From the NCBI GenBank assembly GCA_002322035.1, contig DCNF01000083.1, positions 17,912-25,357 on the forward strand: a stretch of DNA of 7,446 nucleotides, in the 5' to 3' direction. The translations under genes and the position numbers were made by a program. The DNA is from Geobacter sp. UBA1603. Its GTDB lineage: Bacteria; Desulfobacterota; Desulfuromonadia; Geobacterales; Pseudopelobacteraceae. Of this stretch, positions 1-6,234 are shown one piece after another (position 1 is the stretch's first letter; every line of letters starts with the position of its first letter). Below the pieces are notes generated by a model. That model worked only from the letters and a program-made list of their open reading frames with translations, did no database searches and had not been told where the DNA came from.

Positions 1-741
1 GACGGCGCCAAGATGAGCAAGTCAAAAGGAAATGTCGTCGATCCTGATGCGCTGATAAGCCGCTACGGTGCCGATACCGCCCGCCTGTTTTCATTGTTTG
101 CCGCCCCGCCTGAAAAGGATCTGGACTGGAGCGATCAGGGCGTTGACGGATCGTACCGGTTTTTGAACCGCGTCTGGAAACTTGTTCATGAACATCTCGA
201 ACTGATCCGCGGTTCTGGAATGGTAGACCTTTCCGCCCTGGTGCCGGAAGAACGCTCTCTGCGTCGGGCTGTTCACAAAACCATCCGCAAGGTCACGGAA
301 GACCTTGATGAGCGTTTTCATTTCAATACCGCTATCGCCTCGGTCATGGAGCTGCTCAACCTGCTCCAGTCGACACCCTTGGCAACACCACAGCGGGGCG
401 CTGTACTGAAAGAGGCTCTGGAAAGCATCGTACTGCTTCTGGCCCCGTTTGTGCCTCATCTCACCGAGGAGCTCTGGCAGAGGATGGGGCATGATGTACC
501 GCTCTCCTCAACCCCATGGCCAGAATACGACCGTGAAGCGGTCATCGACGAAGAGGTGCTGGTCGTTGTTCAGGTCAATGGGAAACTGCGTTCACGACTG
601 ACAATCGCTCCGGACACATCGGAAGAAGAGCTGAAAGCCAGAGTAATGGCCGATGAAAAAATCGCCCCGTATCTTGTGGGAGTTCAGATCCGAAAAATAG
701 TTTTCGTCCCGGGCAAGCTTGTCAACATCGTTGTCGGGTAA
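1..741 (+). CDS. leuS: Leucyl-tRNA synthetase, C-terminal part (5' end outside window)
   Basis: Charges tRNA-Leu with leucine in the cytoplasm (class I aminoacyl-tRNA synthetase). The reading frame is open from base 1, so only the last 246 residues are present. It begins with DGAK followed by MSKSKGN, the class I KMSKS signature that stabilises the aminoacyl-adenylate transition state (visible residues 4-8). Next come the typical post-KMSKS segment ([21 protein letters not shown]), the helical anticodon-binding domain (about residues 50-175, including [14 protein letters not shown]), and the C-terminal domain near [11 protein letters not shown], which ends in [14 protein letters not shown] as in bacterial LeuRS. 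The TAA stop lies eight bases before the preferred lptE start. The catalytic and editing domains lie to the left of the window. Identification is firm; nothing looks degenerate. Confidence 0.97.
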   Translation, partial: DGAKMSKSKGNVVDPDALISRYGADTARLFSLFAAPPEKDLDWSDQGVDGSYRFLNRVWKLVHEHLELIRGSGMVDLSALVPEERSLRRAVHKTIRKVTEDLDERFHFNTAIASVMELLNLLQSTPLATPQRGAVLKEALESIVLLLAPFVPHLTEELWQRMGHDVPLSSTPWPEYDREAVIDEEVLVVVQVNGKLRSRLTIAPDTSEEELKARVMADEKIAPYLVGVQIRKIVFVPGKLVNIVVG

Positions 742-748
742 TGCCGGA

Positions 749-1273
749 ATGATACGTGGACAGATACTGACACTGGTTTTCTGTGCCGCCCTGCTGGCCG
801 GCACTGGGGGGTGCGGTTACCGCCTTGCCAGCTCTGCGTCAACAAAAATGCCAGCAGGCCAATCCCTCTGGGTACCGTTCATCGTCAATGAATCGATCAG
901 CCCCAGCGCCCAGACGGTTATCCGCCGGGCTATGTACGAAGAGCTGCACGCCGCTCGAGGACTTGTCCCGTCACCGGATCAGGGTTCGTCAGACCTTCGC
1001 CTGACAGGAAGGCTGGCGTCCTATTCCAGCCGCATCCTTTCCTACAGCGCAGCGGACCGGGCGGCGGAGTACCGTTTGACCGCCGAGGTTGAGCTGGAAC
1101 TACGGCGACGGGGAGAACCCCAGGCACTCTGGAAGGGAATTCTTCAGGCATCAGCTGATTATCCCGCTTCATCTGATCTGGCGCTGCAGCACAATGCCGA
1201 AGAAGCGGCTCTGGACAAACTTTCGCGTATTCTGGCCGCCCGGCTGATTTCTGCCGTCGAGCAGGATTACTGA
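749..1273 (+). CDS. lptE: LPS-assembly outer-membrane lipoprotein LptE
   Basis: LptE is the outer-membrane lipoprotein that plugs the LptD barrel and helps insert LPS into the outer leaflet. The 174-residue product starts MIRGQILTLVF, a signal peptide with an early Arg and a hydrophobic core, and reaches Cys22 in the context GTGGC-GYRL. The C-G-Y-x-L start of the mature protein is typical of LptE. The body has the family's pattern: a first strand (LWVPFIVNES), a helix with IRRAMYEEL, and long amphipathic strands (RLTAEVELELRR), with a C-terminal helix. The lipobox has Thr at -3, which is unusual. I preferred ATG at 749 to an in-frame TTG at 719 because the latter would lengthen the signal peptide and overlap leuS. 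No strong Shine-Dalgarno sequence is visible, so translation may be coupled to leuS. The position between leuS and holA, as in E. coli, supports the assignment. Confidence 0.85.
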   Translation: MIRGQILTLVFCAALLAGTGGCGYRLASSASTKMPAGQSLWVPFIVNESISPSAQTVIRRAMYEELHAARGLVPSPDQGSSDLRLTGRLASYSSRILSYSAADRAAEYRLTAEVELELRRRGEPQALWKGILQASADYPASSDLALQHNAEEAALDKLSRILAARLISAVEQDY

Positions 1274-1278
1274 TCACT

Positions 1279-2277
1279 ATGAAACCGGCCGGCCATAATA
1301 AAACTGCTGAAGTTCCGCTGGTCTGCTTTCTGTATGGCGATGAGCCGTTTCTGGTTGAGCGGGCTGCATCGGCGCTGCTTGAGCGGGCAATCGACCCGTC
1401 TCTGAAGGATTTCAATTTCAATCAGTACTACGGCACCGATTCAAAAGGCACCGATATCCTTGACGCAGCCCAGACCCTGCCGATGTTTGCCGACCGCCGG
1501 GCTGTGCTGGTCAAGCGTGCTGATCAGCTTAAGGCCGATGCCTGCGAGCAGTTGCTGCCCTATCTGAAAAACCCCTGCCCAACGACCTGCCTGATTATGA
1601 CCGGGGGGAAAATTGACCTGCGGAAAAAGTTCTTTCAGGAGATTAAGAAACTCGGATACCTTTCCGAACACAAAAAGCTTTACGATAACAAACTGTCAGG
1701 CTTCATACAGGAGGAGGCTCAGCGGCAAGGTCTCCGGATCGAGCGTTCAGCGGCTGATATGCTGGCATTTCTGATCGGCAACAACCTGCAGGAGCTCTGC
1801 TCCCAGATTGAAAAGCTGGCGGTCTTTGCCGGACAGCGCACCCAGATCACACAGGATGACGTTACGGCAATCGCAAGCAGCAGCAAGGCCTACAGCATAT
1901 TTGAATGCGCCCGCCATCTCGGTATGCGCGATCTGCAGGGGGCGTTGCGCAGTTTGACAGCGCTGCTGCGAAATGGAGAAGAGGTCCCGATGATGATCGG
2001 TGCCCTTGCGCGCCACTTTCGTCAGCTTTGGAGAGTACGGGAATTATCGGACCGCAAGGTGGCAAAAGCCGATATCGCCCGTGAAGCGGGGATTGCCCCT
2101 TTTTTTCTGGATGAAATGCTGCAGCAGGCAAAAAACTTCAATAGGAATGGATTGCGGGATATTTTTGATGAGCTGTATCGCTGCGACTGCGCCAGCAAAA
2201 GTGGGGGAGGGCAGCCGTCAACGCTGATGCAGGGTTTGGCCGTGAGAATTTGTTCTGGCAACGGCAATGATCGATAG
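1279..2277 (+). CDS. holA: DNA polymerase III delta subunit
   Basis: HolA is the clamp-loader subunit that opens the beta sliding clamp during replication. The protein is 332 residues, near the 343 of E. coli. The N-terminal part carries the family's opening VCFLYGDEPFLVERA (residues 15-29) and a strand-plus-helix ADRRAVLVKRADQL (71-84). The middle has the family hallmark IGNNLQELCSQIEKL (residues 166-180), and the C-terminal collar domain (about 210-330) includes MMIGALARHFRQLWRVREL. As in other delta subunits, no consensus Walker A is visible in the AAA-like domain. ATG at 1279 lies five bases after the lptE stop; only a weak purine stretch precedes it, so coupling with lptE is likely. It is probably the last gene of the leuS-lptE-holA unit, which ends at the hairpin at 2308-2340. 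Confidence 0.94.
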   Translation: MKPAGHNKTAEVPLVCFLYGDEPFLVERAASALLERAIDPSLKDFNFNQYYGTDSKGTDILDAAQTLPMFADRRAVLVKRADQLKADACEQLLPYLKNPCPTTCLIMTGGKIDLRKKFFQEIKKLGYLSEHKKLYDNKLSGFIQEEAQRQGLRIERSAADMLAFLIGNNLQELCSQIEKLAVFAGQRTQITQDDVTAIASSSKAYSIFECARHLGMRDLQGALRSLTALLRNGEEVPMMIGALARHFRQLWRVRELSDRKVAKADIAREAGIAPFFLDEMLQQAKNFNRNGLRDIFDELYRCDCASKSGGGQPSTLMQGLAVRICSGNGNDR

Positions 2278-2307
2278 AATGCCCGCCGAAAAAATCCGTT
2301 GAAAACG

Positions 2308-2340
2308 TCAAAAGGCCCCTGATCAAGAGGGGCCTTTTGA
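2308..2340. terminator. Bidirectional intrinsic terminator shared by holA and rpsT
   Basis: A perfect 13-base-pair inverted repeat has arms TCAAAAGGCCCCT (2308-2320) and AGGGGCCTTTTGA (2328-2340) around a seven-base loop (GATCAAG). The A-tract and T-tract lie at the base of the stem, so transcripts from either side would carry a GC-rich hairpin followed by U residues. It sits between the convergent stops of holA (+) and rpsT (-), as expected of a terminator used in both directions. A smaller hairpin (CCGCC 2352-2356 / GGCGG 2363-2367) lies just past the rpsT stop. Confidence 0.9.
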
Positions 2341-2371
2341 AATATCAGACACCGCCTTGAGTGGCGGGCAA

Positions 2372-2635
2372 TTACCCGAGCGTGTTAACCAGTTTGGTCA
2401 GGCGTGACACATTCCGTGAAGCATTGGAACGGTGGATCACCCCTTTTGACGCCGATGCGTCGATAACCGGGATTGCGTTATTCAGGGCGGCAACCGCTGC
2501 TTCCTTGTCCTTTGATTCAACCGCTTCGCGAACGCGCTTGATATATGTTTTCAGCGTCGAGGTTATATGCCTGTTCCGGGCATTCCTCTTTGCATTTTGC
2601 TTGATCCGTTTGATTGCCGATTTGTGATGAGCCAA
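2372..2635 (-). CDS. rpsT: 30S ribosomal protein S20
   Basis: S20 is a primary 16S rRNA-binding protein of the small subunit. The 87-residue, Lys/Arg-rich, almost entirely helical product starts (M)[17 protein letters not shown] and contains the characteristic [18 protein letters not shown] and [20 protein letters not shown] segments; the length matches the family. The start codon is TTG (2633-2635 on the - strand), supported by a perfect GGAGGT five bases upstream and by the family's conserved N-terminus. E. coli rpsT also uses UUG, which there is part of autogenous control by S20; that similar control operates here is inference. A promoter lies at 2687-2716, and transcription should end at the shared hairpin at 2308-2340. 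Confidence 0.97.
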   Translation of the reverse strand: MAHHKSAIKRIKQNAKRNARNRHITSTLKTYIKRVREAVESKDKEAAVAALNNAIPVIDASASKGVIHRSNASRNVSRLTKLVNTLG

Positions 2636-2640
2636 ACTGC

Positions 2641-2646
2641 ACCTCC
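2641..2646 (-). promoter_or_regulatory. Strong Shine-Dalgarno sequence of rpsT
   Basis: On the - strand this reads GGAGGT, a full match to the anti-Shine-Dalgarno sequence, five bases before the TTG codon. It decides the start: a strong ribosome-binding site compensates for the weak TTG initiator. Confidence 0.85.
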
Positions 2647-2686
2647 AGAATATTTATGTTCGTTGTGGTATAAATTTGAAGCTAGT

Positions 2687-2716
2687 TTAATAGCACCACT
2701 TGAGGCTGTCTGTCAA
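2687..2716 (-). promoter_or_regulatory. Sigma70-like promoter of rpsT
   Basis: On the - strand, a perfect -35 TTGACA (2711-2716) is separated by 18 bases from a -10-like TATTAA (2687-2692, four of six consensus positions). The predicted start near 2680 gives a leader of about 45 bases containing the GGAGGT site. The -35 box lies only five bases beyond the purN stop, so S20 can be made independently of purine gene transcription. Assigned by motif only. Confidence 0.6.
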
Positions 2717-2721
2717 TAAAA

Positions 2722-3342
2722 TTATTCCAGGATCCGGACCTTGCGGCCAGAAATACTCAGTTTTCCGGTGCAGAACAGTCTAATTGCCTCTGGGAAGAGG
2801 CGATGCTCCTCTTTCTGGATGCGGCTCGCAAGGGTCTGCTCGGTGTCATCGGCAAGCACCGGAACAACCGCCTGAAGAATAATCGGGCCGGTATCGGTGC
2901 CGCAATCCACAAAATGAACGGTACATCCGCTGTAGCAGACGCCATAATCAAGCGCCTGCTGCTGGGCATGCAGGCCTGGAAATGCCGGGAGCAGGGCCGG
3001 GTGAATATTGATGATGGCGTTGGGAAATGCCTCAACCATCACATGTGTCAGTATGCGCATGAAGCCGGCCAGCACAACCAGTCCGATGCCATGGTGCCGC
3101 AATATGTCGACCAGGGCGGCATCATAATCTCTGCGGTTGCTGTAGGCGCGGTTTTCATGAACAACAACCGGAATACCGTGCCGTTTAGCGCGAGTGATGG
3201 CATACGCATCTGGATTATTACTGACAACCAGGGCGATAACGGCAGGAATATCACCGGCCTCAACCCGTTCAATAATCGCCTGTAAATTGGTTCCACTGCC
3301 GGAAACCAGTACGGCAATCTTTGTGGCTGCCACCCCGGTCAC
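2722..3342 (-). CDS. purN: Phosphoribosylglycinamide formyltransferase (GART)
   Basis: Transfers a formyl group from 10-formyl-tetrahydrofolate to GAR, giving FGAR, the third step of de novo purine synthesis. The 206-residue product has the N-terminal [16 protein letters not shown] (residues 9-24), which binds the substrate phosphate. The catalytic set is Asn112 and His114 in [12 protein letters not shown] plus Asp150 in [10 protein letters not shown]. These correspond to E. coli Asn106, His108 and Asp144 with a constant offset of six. The folate-site motif LAGFMRIL is at 91-98. I chose GTG at 3340-3342, which overlaps the purM stop as GTGA and has GGAG five bases upstream (3348-3351). An ATG at 3355-3357 would add five residues and lies inside purM. 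It is the second gene of a purM-purN operon. Confidence 0.94.
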   Translation of the reverse strand: MTGVAATKIAVLVSGSGTNLQAIIERVEAGDIPAVIALVVSNNPDAYAITRAKRHGIPVVVHENRAYSNRRDYDAALVDILRHHGIGLVVLAGFMRILTHVMVEAFPNAIINIHPALLPAFPGLHAQQQALDYGVCYSGCTVHFVDCGTDTGPIILQAVVPVLADDTEQTLASRIQKEEHRLFPEAIRLFCTGKLSISGRKVRILE

Positions 3343-4385
3343 ACCAGCTCCACGCATTCAGATCCTTCGGTGCAGGCGGTAATCTGCCCGATGATCGAGG
3401 CTTTCTCGCCTAGCCCGTTCAGGCGATACAACATATCCTCCGCATCAGCTTCCTGAACTGCCAGCACCATGCCGATACCCATATTGAAGGTGCGATACAT
3501 CTCATCACGCTCAACGTTGCCGGCTTCCTGCAGGACACTGAACAGCGGGGGGATCGGCCATGAACCGATGGTAACGGTTGCCTGACATCCCTTGGGAAGA
3601 ACCCGGGGAACATTCTCCAGAAGACCGCCACCGGTAATATGGGCAATTCCGTTGATTTTGAAATCCTTGAGCAGATTCAGGATTGAGCGGATATAGATCC
3701 TTGTGGGGGTGAGCAGGGCATCGGCAACGGTCTGGCCGGTGCCGGGAAGCTCCGAATCAACGGACAACCCCATCCGGTCAAAAACAAGTGTGCGGGCCAG
3801 TGAGTAGCCGTTGCTGTGCAAGCCGCTCGATGCGATGCCAATCAGGCGGTTACCAACCGAAATCCCCGATCCGTCAATTATGTCGTCCCGTTCCACCACA
3901 CCGACCGCAAACCCAGCGATGTCATATTCTCCTTCGGCATAGAAACCGGGCATTTCAGCTGTTTCACCACCGATCAAGGCACAGCCCGCCTGGCGACACC
4001 CTTCGGCAATTCCTTTGACGACAGCAGCTGCCTTTTCCGGCAACAGTTTTCCGGTGGCCAGATAGTCGAGAAAAAAGAGCGGTTCCGCCCCCTGAACAAC
4101 AATGTCATTGACACACATCGCCACCAGATCGATGCCGACCGTGTCATGGCGGTCAGCCAGGAAAGCCAGCTTGAGCTTGGTTCCGACACCGTCGGTTCCT
4201 GAAACCAGCACCGGGTTCCGGTACTTTGAGGTGTTCAGCGAGAACAGTCCGCCAAAACCACCGATATCGGCCATAACTTCCGGACGATAGGTGGCCTTTA
4301 CCAAGGGTTTGATCAAATTGACGAAAGTGTTCCCGGCGGCAATATCAACACCGGCGTCTTTATAGGTTGCTCTATTCTGGCTCAC
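3339..4385 (-). CDS. purM: Phosphoribosylformylglycinamidine cyclo-ligase (AIR synthetase)
   Basis: ATP-dependent closure of the imidazole ring (FGAM to AIR), the fifth step of de novo purine synthesis. The 348-residue length is typical. Visible motifs include [13 protein letters not shown] (7-19), the ATP/substrate segment [13 protein letters not shown] (62-74), the conserved [20 protein letters not shown] (84-103), [11 protein letters not shown] (139-149), [12 protein letters not shown] (185-196) and the glycine-rich [15 protein letters not shown]. The start is GTG at 4383-4385, chosen because GGAGGT sits seven bases upstream and the protein then begins [12 protein letters not shown] as expected. 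An upstream in-frame ATG at 4440-4442 would add 19 residues unlike the family and overlap the -35 box. It heads the purM-purN operon and diverges from hldD. Confidence 0.95.
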   Translation of the reverse strand: MSQNRATYKDAGVDIAAGNTFVNLIKPLVKATYRPEVMADIGGFGGLFSLNTSKYRNPVLVSGTDGVGTKLKLAFLADRHDTVGIDLVAMCVNDIVVQGAEPLFFLDYLATGKLLPEKAAAVVKGIAEGCRQAGCALIGGETAEMPGFYAEGEYDIAGFAVGVVERDDIIDGSGISVGNRLIGIASSGLHSNGYSLARTLVFDRMGLSVDSELPGTGQTVADALLTPTRIYIRSILNLLKDFKINGIAHITGGGLLENVPRVLPKGCQATVTIGSWPIPPLFSVLQEAGNVERDEMYRTFNMGIGMVLAVQEADAEDMLYRLNGLGEKASIIGQITACTEGSECVELV

Positions 4386-4392
4386 GTAGTTG

Positions 4393-4398
4393 ACCTCC
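4393..4398 (-). promoter_or_regulatory. Shine-Dalgarno sequence of purM
   Basis: Reads GGAGGT on the - strand, within GAGGAGGTC, seven bases before the GTG at 4383-4385. It fixes that GTG rather than the upstream ATG at 4442 as the purM start. Confidence 0.8.
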
Positions 4399-4413
4399 TC
4401 GGACAAGCTGTAA

Positions 4414-4442
4414 TTTTTAATGCATGGTCGGGTAAAAGTCAA
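4414..4442 (-). promoter_or_regulatory. Sigma70-like promoter of purMN
   Basis: On the - strand, -35 TTGACT (4437-4442) and -10-like TAAAAA (4414-4419) are spaced by 17 bases. The predicted start near 4407 leaves a leader of only about 20 bases, too short for a purine riboswitch. I saw no PurR-box-like palindrome. The -10 matches four of six consensus positions, so this is a motif-level call. Confidence 0.5.
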
Positions 4443-4484
4443 TTTGAAACTGGCTGGTAATCAAGTCATGAAATGCGCTTGTTC

Positions 4485-4513
4485 TTGACGCAGGGCGATT
4501 AATTGCACATACT
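4485..4513 (+). promoter_or_regulatory. Possible sigma70-like promoter of hldD
   Basis: TTGACG (4485-4490, five of six -35 positions) and CATACT (4508-4513, four of six -10 positions) are 17 bases apart, upstream of hldD in the divergent spacer. The predicted leader is about 40 bases. It runs opposite to the purM promoter, with roughly 40 bases between the two -35 boxes. Confidence 0.45.
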
Positions 4514-4541
4514 TGCGCCGAAAGCTTAACAACCGGAGCGG

Positions 4542-4547
4542 AAGGAG
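4542..4547 (+). promoter_or_regulatory. Shine-Dalgarno sequence of hldD
   Basis: AAGGAG within GGAAGGAGA lies 11 bases before the ATG at 4559, a slightly long spacing. The start itself is fixed by the conserved MIIVTGGAG N-terminus. Confidence 0.65.
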
Positions 4548-4558
4548 ATTTCTACCTC

Positions 4559-5563
4559 ATGATCATCGTCACCGGAGGGGCCGGCCTGATCGGCAGCGCC
4601 ATGGTCTGGAGATTGAACCGGGCTGGGCGTCAGGATATTCTGGTCGTTGACCACCTTGACCGGAGTGAAAAGTGGCGCAATCTGGCCCCGCTTCGTTTCA
4701 GCGACTACCTTGAAAAGGACCAGTTTCTTGAAATCATTGCCGGCAGCGGCAGGCTTCCCGGCAGCAACCAGCCGATTGATGCCGTTATCCACCTGGGCGC
4801 CTGCTCTTCCACAACCGAGCAGGATGCCACCTATCTGATAAAGAATAACTTCGACTACTCCAAGCAGGTGGCCTGTTATGCCCTTGAGCGGGGCGCCCGC
4901 TTTGTGTATGCCTCAAGTGCTGCAACGTACGGTGATGGTGAACAGGGGTTCAGGGATGATCTTCCTCTGGAAAATCTGCGCCCCCTGAACGCCTACGGCT
5001 ATTCGAAACAGCTCTTTGACCAGTGGCTGCAGAATAACGGTCTGCTGGACAGGGCTGCCGGGCTGAAATTTTTTAACGTGTTCGGTCCGAACGAGTACCA
5101 CAAACAAGACATGCGTTCCGTTGTGCTCAAGGCATATCAACAGGTGGCCGCTACCGGCGGCATGACCCTCTTCCGTTCGCATCGGCCGGAATATGCCGAC
5201 GGCGAGCAGCTGCGCGATTTTGTCTATGTCAAGGACGCCGTTGACATGACTCTCTTTCTGATGGAGCGCCCTGATGTTAACGGACTTTTCAATATCGGCA
5301 CCGGCACGGCCCGCTCCTGGAACGACCTTGCCCGGGCCCTGTTTGCCGCCATGGAGCTTCCCCCGCAGATCAGCTACATTGATATGCCGGACGGAATCCG
5401 TGAACGCTATCAATACCACACCTGCGCCGATACCACCACGATCCGGGATGCTGGATACAGCGGGGTGTGCACGACGCTGGAACAGGCGGTTGCAGACTAT
5501 GTGACCGGCTACCTGATGCCGCACCGCCATCTCGGTGATGGCGAGCAAGCCGGGCTCATGTGA
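4559..5563 (+). CDS. hldD: ADP-L-glycero-D-manno-heptose 6-epimerase
   Basis: Final step of ADP-heptose synthesis: epimerises ADP-D-glycero-D-manno-heptose at C6 to the L-glycero form used for the LPS inner core (also called rfaD, gmhD or waaD). The 334-residue product is an extended short-chain dehydrogenase with an NADP-binding TGGAGLIG (residues 5-12; E. coli has Phe at position 10). Lys38 and Lys53 match the cofactor-contacting lysines of E. coli HldD. The family stretch GACSSTTE is at 80-87, SSAATYG at 119-125, the YxxxK pair is Tyr146-Lys150 in AYGYSK, and Lys182 in EYHKQDM matches the second catalytic base (E. coli Lys178). RDFVYVKDAVD and FNIGTGTARSW follow. The first 13 residues match E. 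coli except for that Phe-to-Leu change, which settles the start. It diverges from purM; the next gene starts 56 bases downstream. Confidence 0.95.
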   Translation: MIIVTGGAGLIGSAMVWRLNRAGRQDILVVDHLDRSEKWRNLAPLRFSDYLEKDQFLEIIAGSGRLPGSNQPIDAVIHLGACSSTTEQDATYLIKNNFDYSKQVACYALERGARFVYASSAATYGDGEQGFRDDLPLENLRPLNAYGYSKQLFDQWLQNNGLLDRAAGLKFFNVFGPNEYHKQDMRSVVLKAYQQVAATGGMTLFRSHRPEYADGEQLRDFVYVKDAVDMTLFLMERPDVNGLFNIGTGTARSWNDLARALFAAMELPPQISYIDMPDGIRERYQYHTCADTTTIRDAGYSGVCTTLEQAVADYVTGYLMPHRHLGDGEQAGLM

Positions 5564-5582
5564 CGCAACTGTTCTGTTTTAC

Positions 5583-5610
5583 TTGACAAAGTATGCTATT
5601 CTGTAATTAT
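5583..5610 (+). promoter_or_regulatory. Tentative promoter upstream of the transglycosylase gene
   Basis: A perfect TTGACA (5583-5588) lies between hldD and the next gene. No ideal -10 sits 17 bases away: the best options are TAATTA (5604-5609, spacing 15) or AATTAT (5605-5610, spacing 16). Alternatively, TGCTATTCT (5594-5602) resembles an extended -10 element used without that -35. The evidence is ambiguous; readthrough from hldD is equally possible because no terminator is visible in between. Confidence 0.3.
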
Positions 5611-5619
5611 CTGGCTATC

Positions 5620-6234
5620 ATGAAAACAACAAGAGTCCATAGAGCCGCGCTGGTAGCCGCCGTGGCCGGTGCAGTCCTGCAATGCGCCGTCCCCTGCCAG
5701 GCCGACATCTATCGCTATGAGGACGACCAGGGGATTGTCCATTTTACCGATGCGCCCACCGACCGGCGTTTCAAGATATTCATGCGCGACATCAAACGGG
5801 ACAAGCAACTGCGTATGAAACTGCTCCCCTCCAATGGGGCATCGCCGGCTGAATATGACCAGATAATCGCGGCAAGCTCACAGAAGTACGGGGTCAGTCC
5901 CTCCCTGATCAAAGCGGTTATTCAGGCTGAGTCAGGGTATAACCCCAACGCCGTTTCCCGCAAAGGCGCCAGCGGGCTGATGCAGCTGATGCCGGGAACG
6001 GCCCGATCACTCAAGGTTGCCAACAGCTTCGACCCCCGTGACAATGTTGATGGAGGGGTCAAATATCTCCGCTTTCTGCTCGACACATTCCGGGGAGACG
6101 TCTCCCTGGCGCTGGCGGCCTACAATGCCGGGTTGACCAAGGTTGCCAAATACGGAGGCATTCCTCCCTACAATGAAACCCGCACCTATGTGAACCGGGT
6201 GCTTTCCTACATGCAGTCCTATCAGGCCAATTGA
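5620..6234 (+). CDS. Secreted lytic transglycosylase (DUF4124 + SLT domain)
   Basis: Predicted periplasmic enzyme that cleaves the MurNAc-GlcNAc bond of peptidoglycan, forming 1,6-anhydro ends. From ATG at 5620 the 204-residue product has a signal peptide (basic n-region MKTTRVHR, hydrophobic core 9-24, likely cleavage after CQA at residue 28). A short DUF4124-like module follows (about 29-55: DIYRYEDDQGIVHFTD), then a Slt70-type goose-lysozyme-like catalytic domain (about 78-202). The proposed catalytic Glu is Glu104 in QAESGYNP; GLMQLMP (119-125) and AYNAG (167-171) are the other SLT signatures. An earlier in-frame ATG at 5593 would put nine extra residues ahead of the basic region and lie within the possible promoter, so I prefer 5620; neither start has a clear Shine-Dalgarno sequence. 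It could serve general wall turnover or a secretion/pilus machine; the sequence does not say which. Confidence 0.85.
   Translation: MKTTRVHRAALVAAVAGAVLQCAVPCQADIYRYEDDQGIVHFTDAPTDRRFKIFMRDIKRDKQLRMKLLPSNGASPAEYDQIIAASSQKYGVSPSLIKAVIQAESGYNPNAVSRKGASGLMQLMPGTARSLKVANSFDPRDNVDGGVKYLRFLLDTFRGDVSLALAAYNAGLTKVAKYGGIPPYNETRTYVNRVLSYMQSYQAN

Noticed and set aside
930..1421. 163-codon open frame on the - strand across the lptE-holA junction
   Set aside because: It is antisense to two well-supported genes and spans their boundary. Its composition (Arg/Pro/Ser-rich) is typical of shadow frames.
2361..2627. 88-codon open frame on the + strand covering rpsT
   Set aside because: The - strand product is a full-length S20 with promoter and GGAGGT site. 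The + frame begins within the terminator region without a ribosome-binding site.
2803..3285. 160-codon open frame on the + strand opposite purN
   Set aside because: PurN is intact with its catalytic Asn/His/Asp on the other strand. The opposite frame has no family features and no promoter context.
4386..4442. N-terminal extension of PurM from ATG at 4442
   Set aside because: The extra 19 residues do not resemble PurM, would overlap the predicted -35 box and bypass the good GGAGGT that serves the GTG at 4385.
4386..4442. Purine riboswitch or PurR operator upstream of purM
   Set aside because: The predicted leader is only about 20 bases, with no multi-stem fold and no PurR-like palindrome recognised.
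4913..5548. Long open frame (211 codons) on the - strand opposite hldD
   Set aside because: The + strand encodes an unmistakable HldD with all motifs in place. The antisense product shows no recognisable domain and no ribosome-binding site was evident, so it is a frame shadow of a GC-rich gene.
5530..5556. Short inverted repeat near the end of hldD as a terminator
   Set aside because: GAGC/GCTC pairs give only a 4-bp stem inside the coding region, with no T-tract directly after it.
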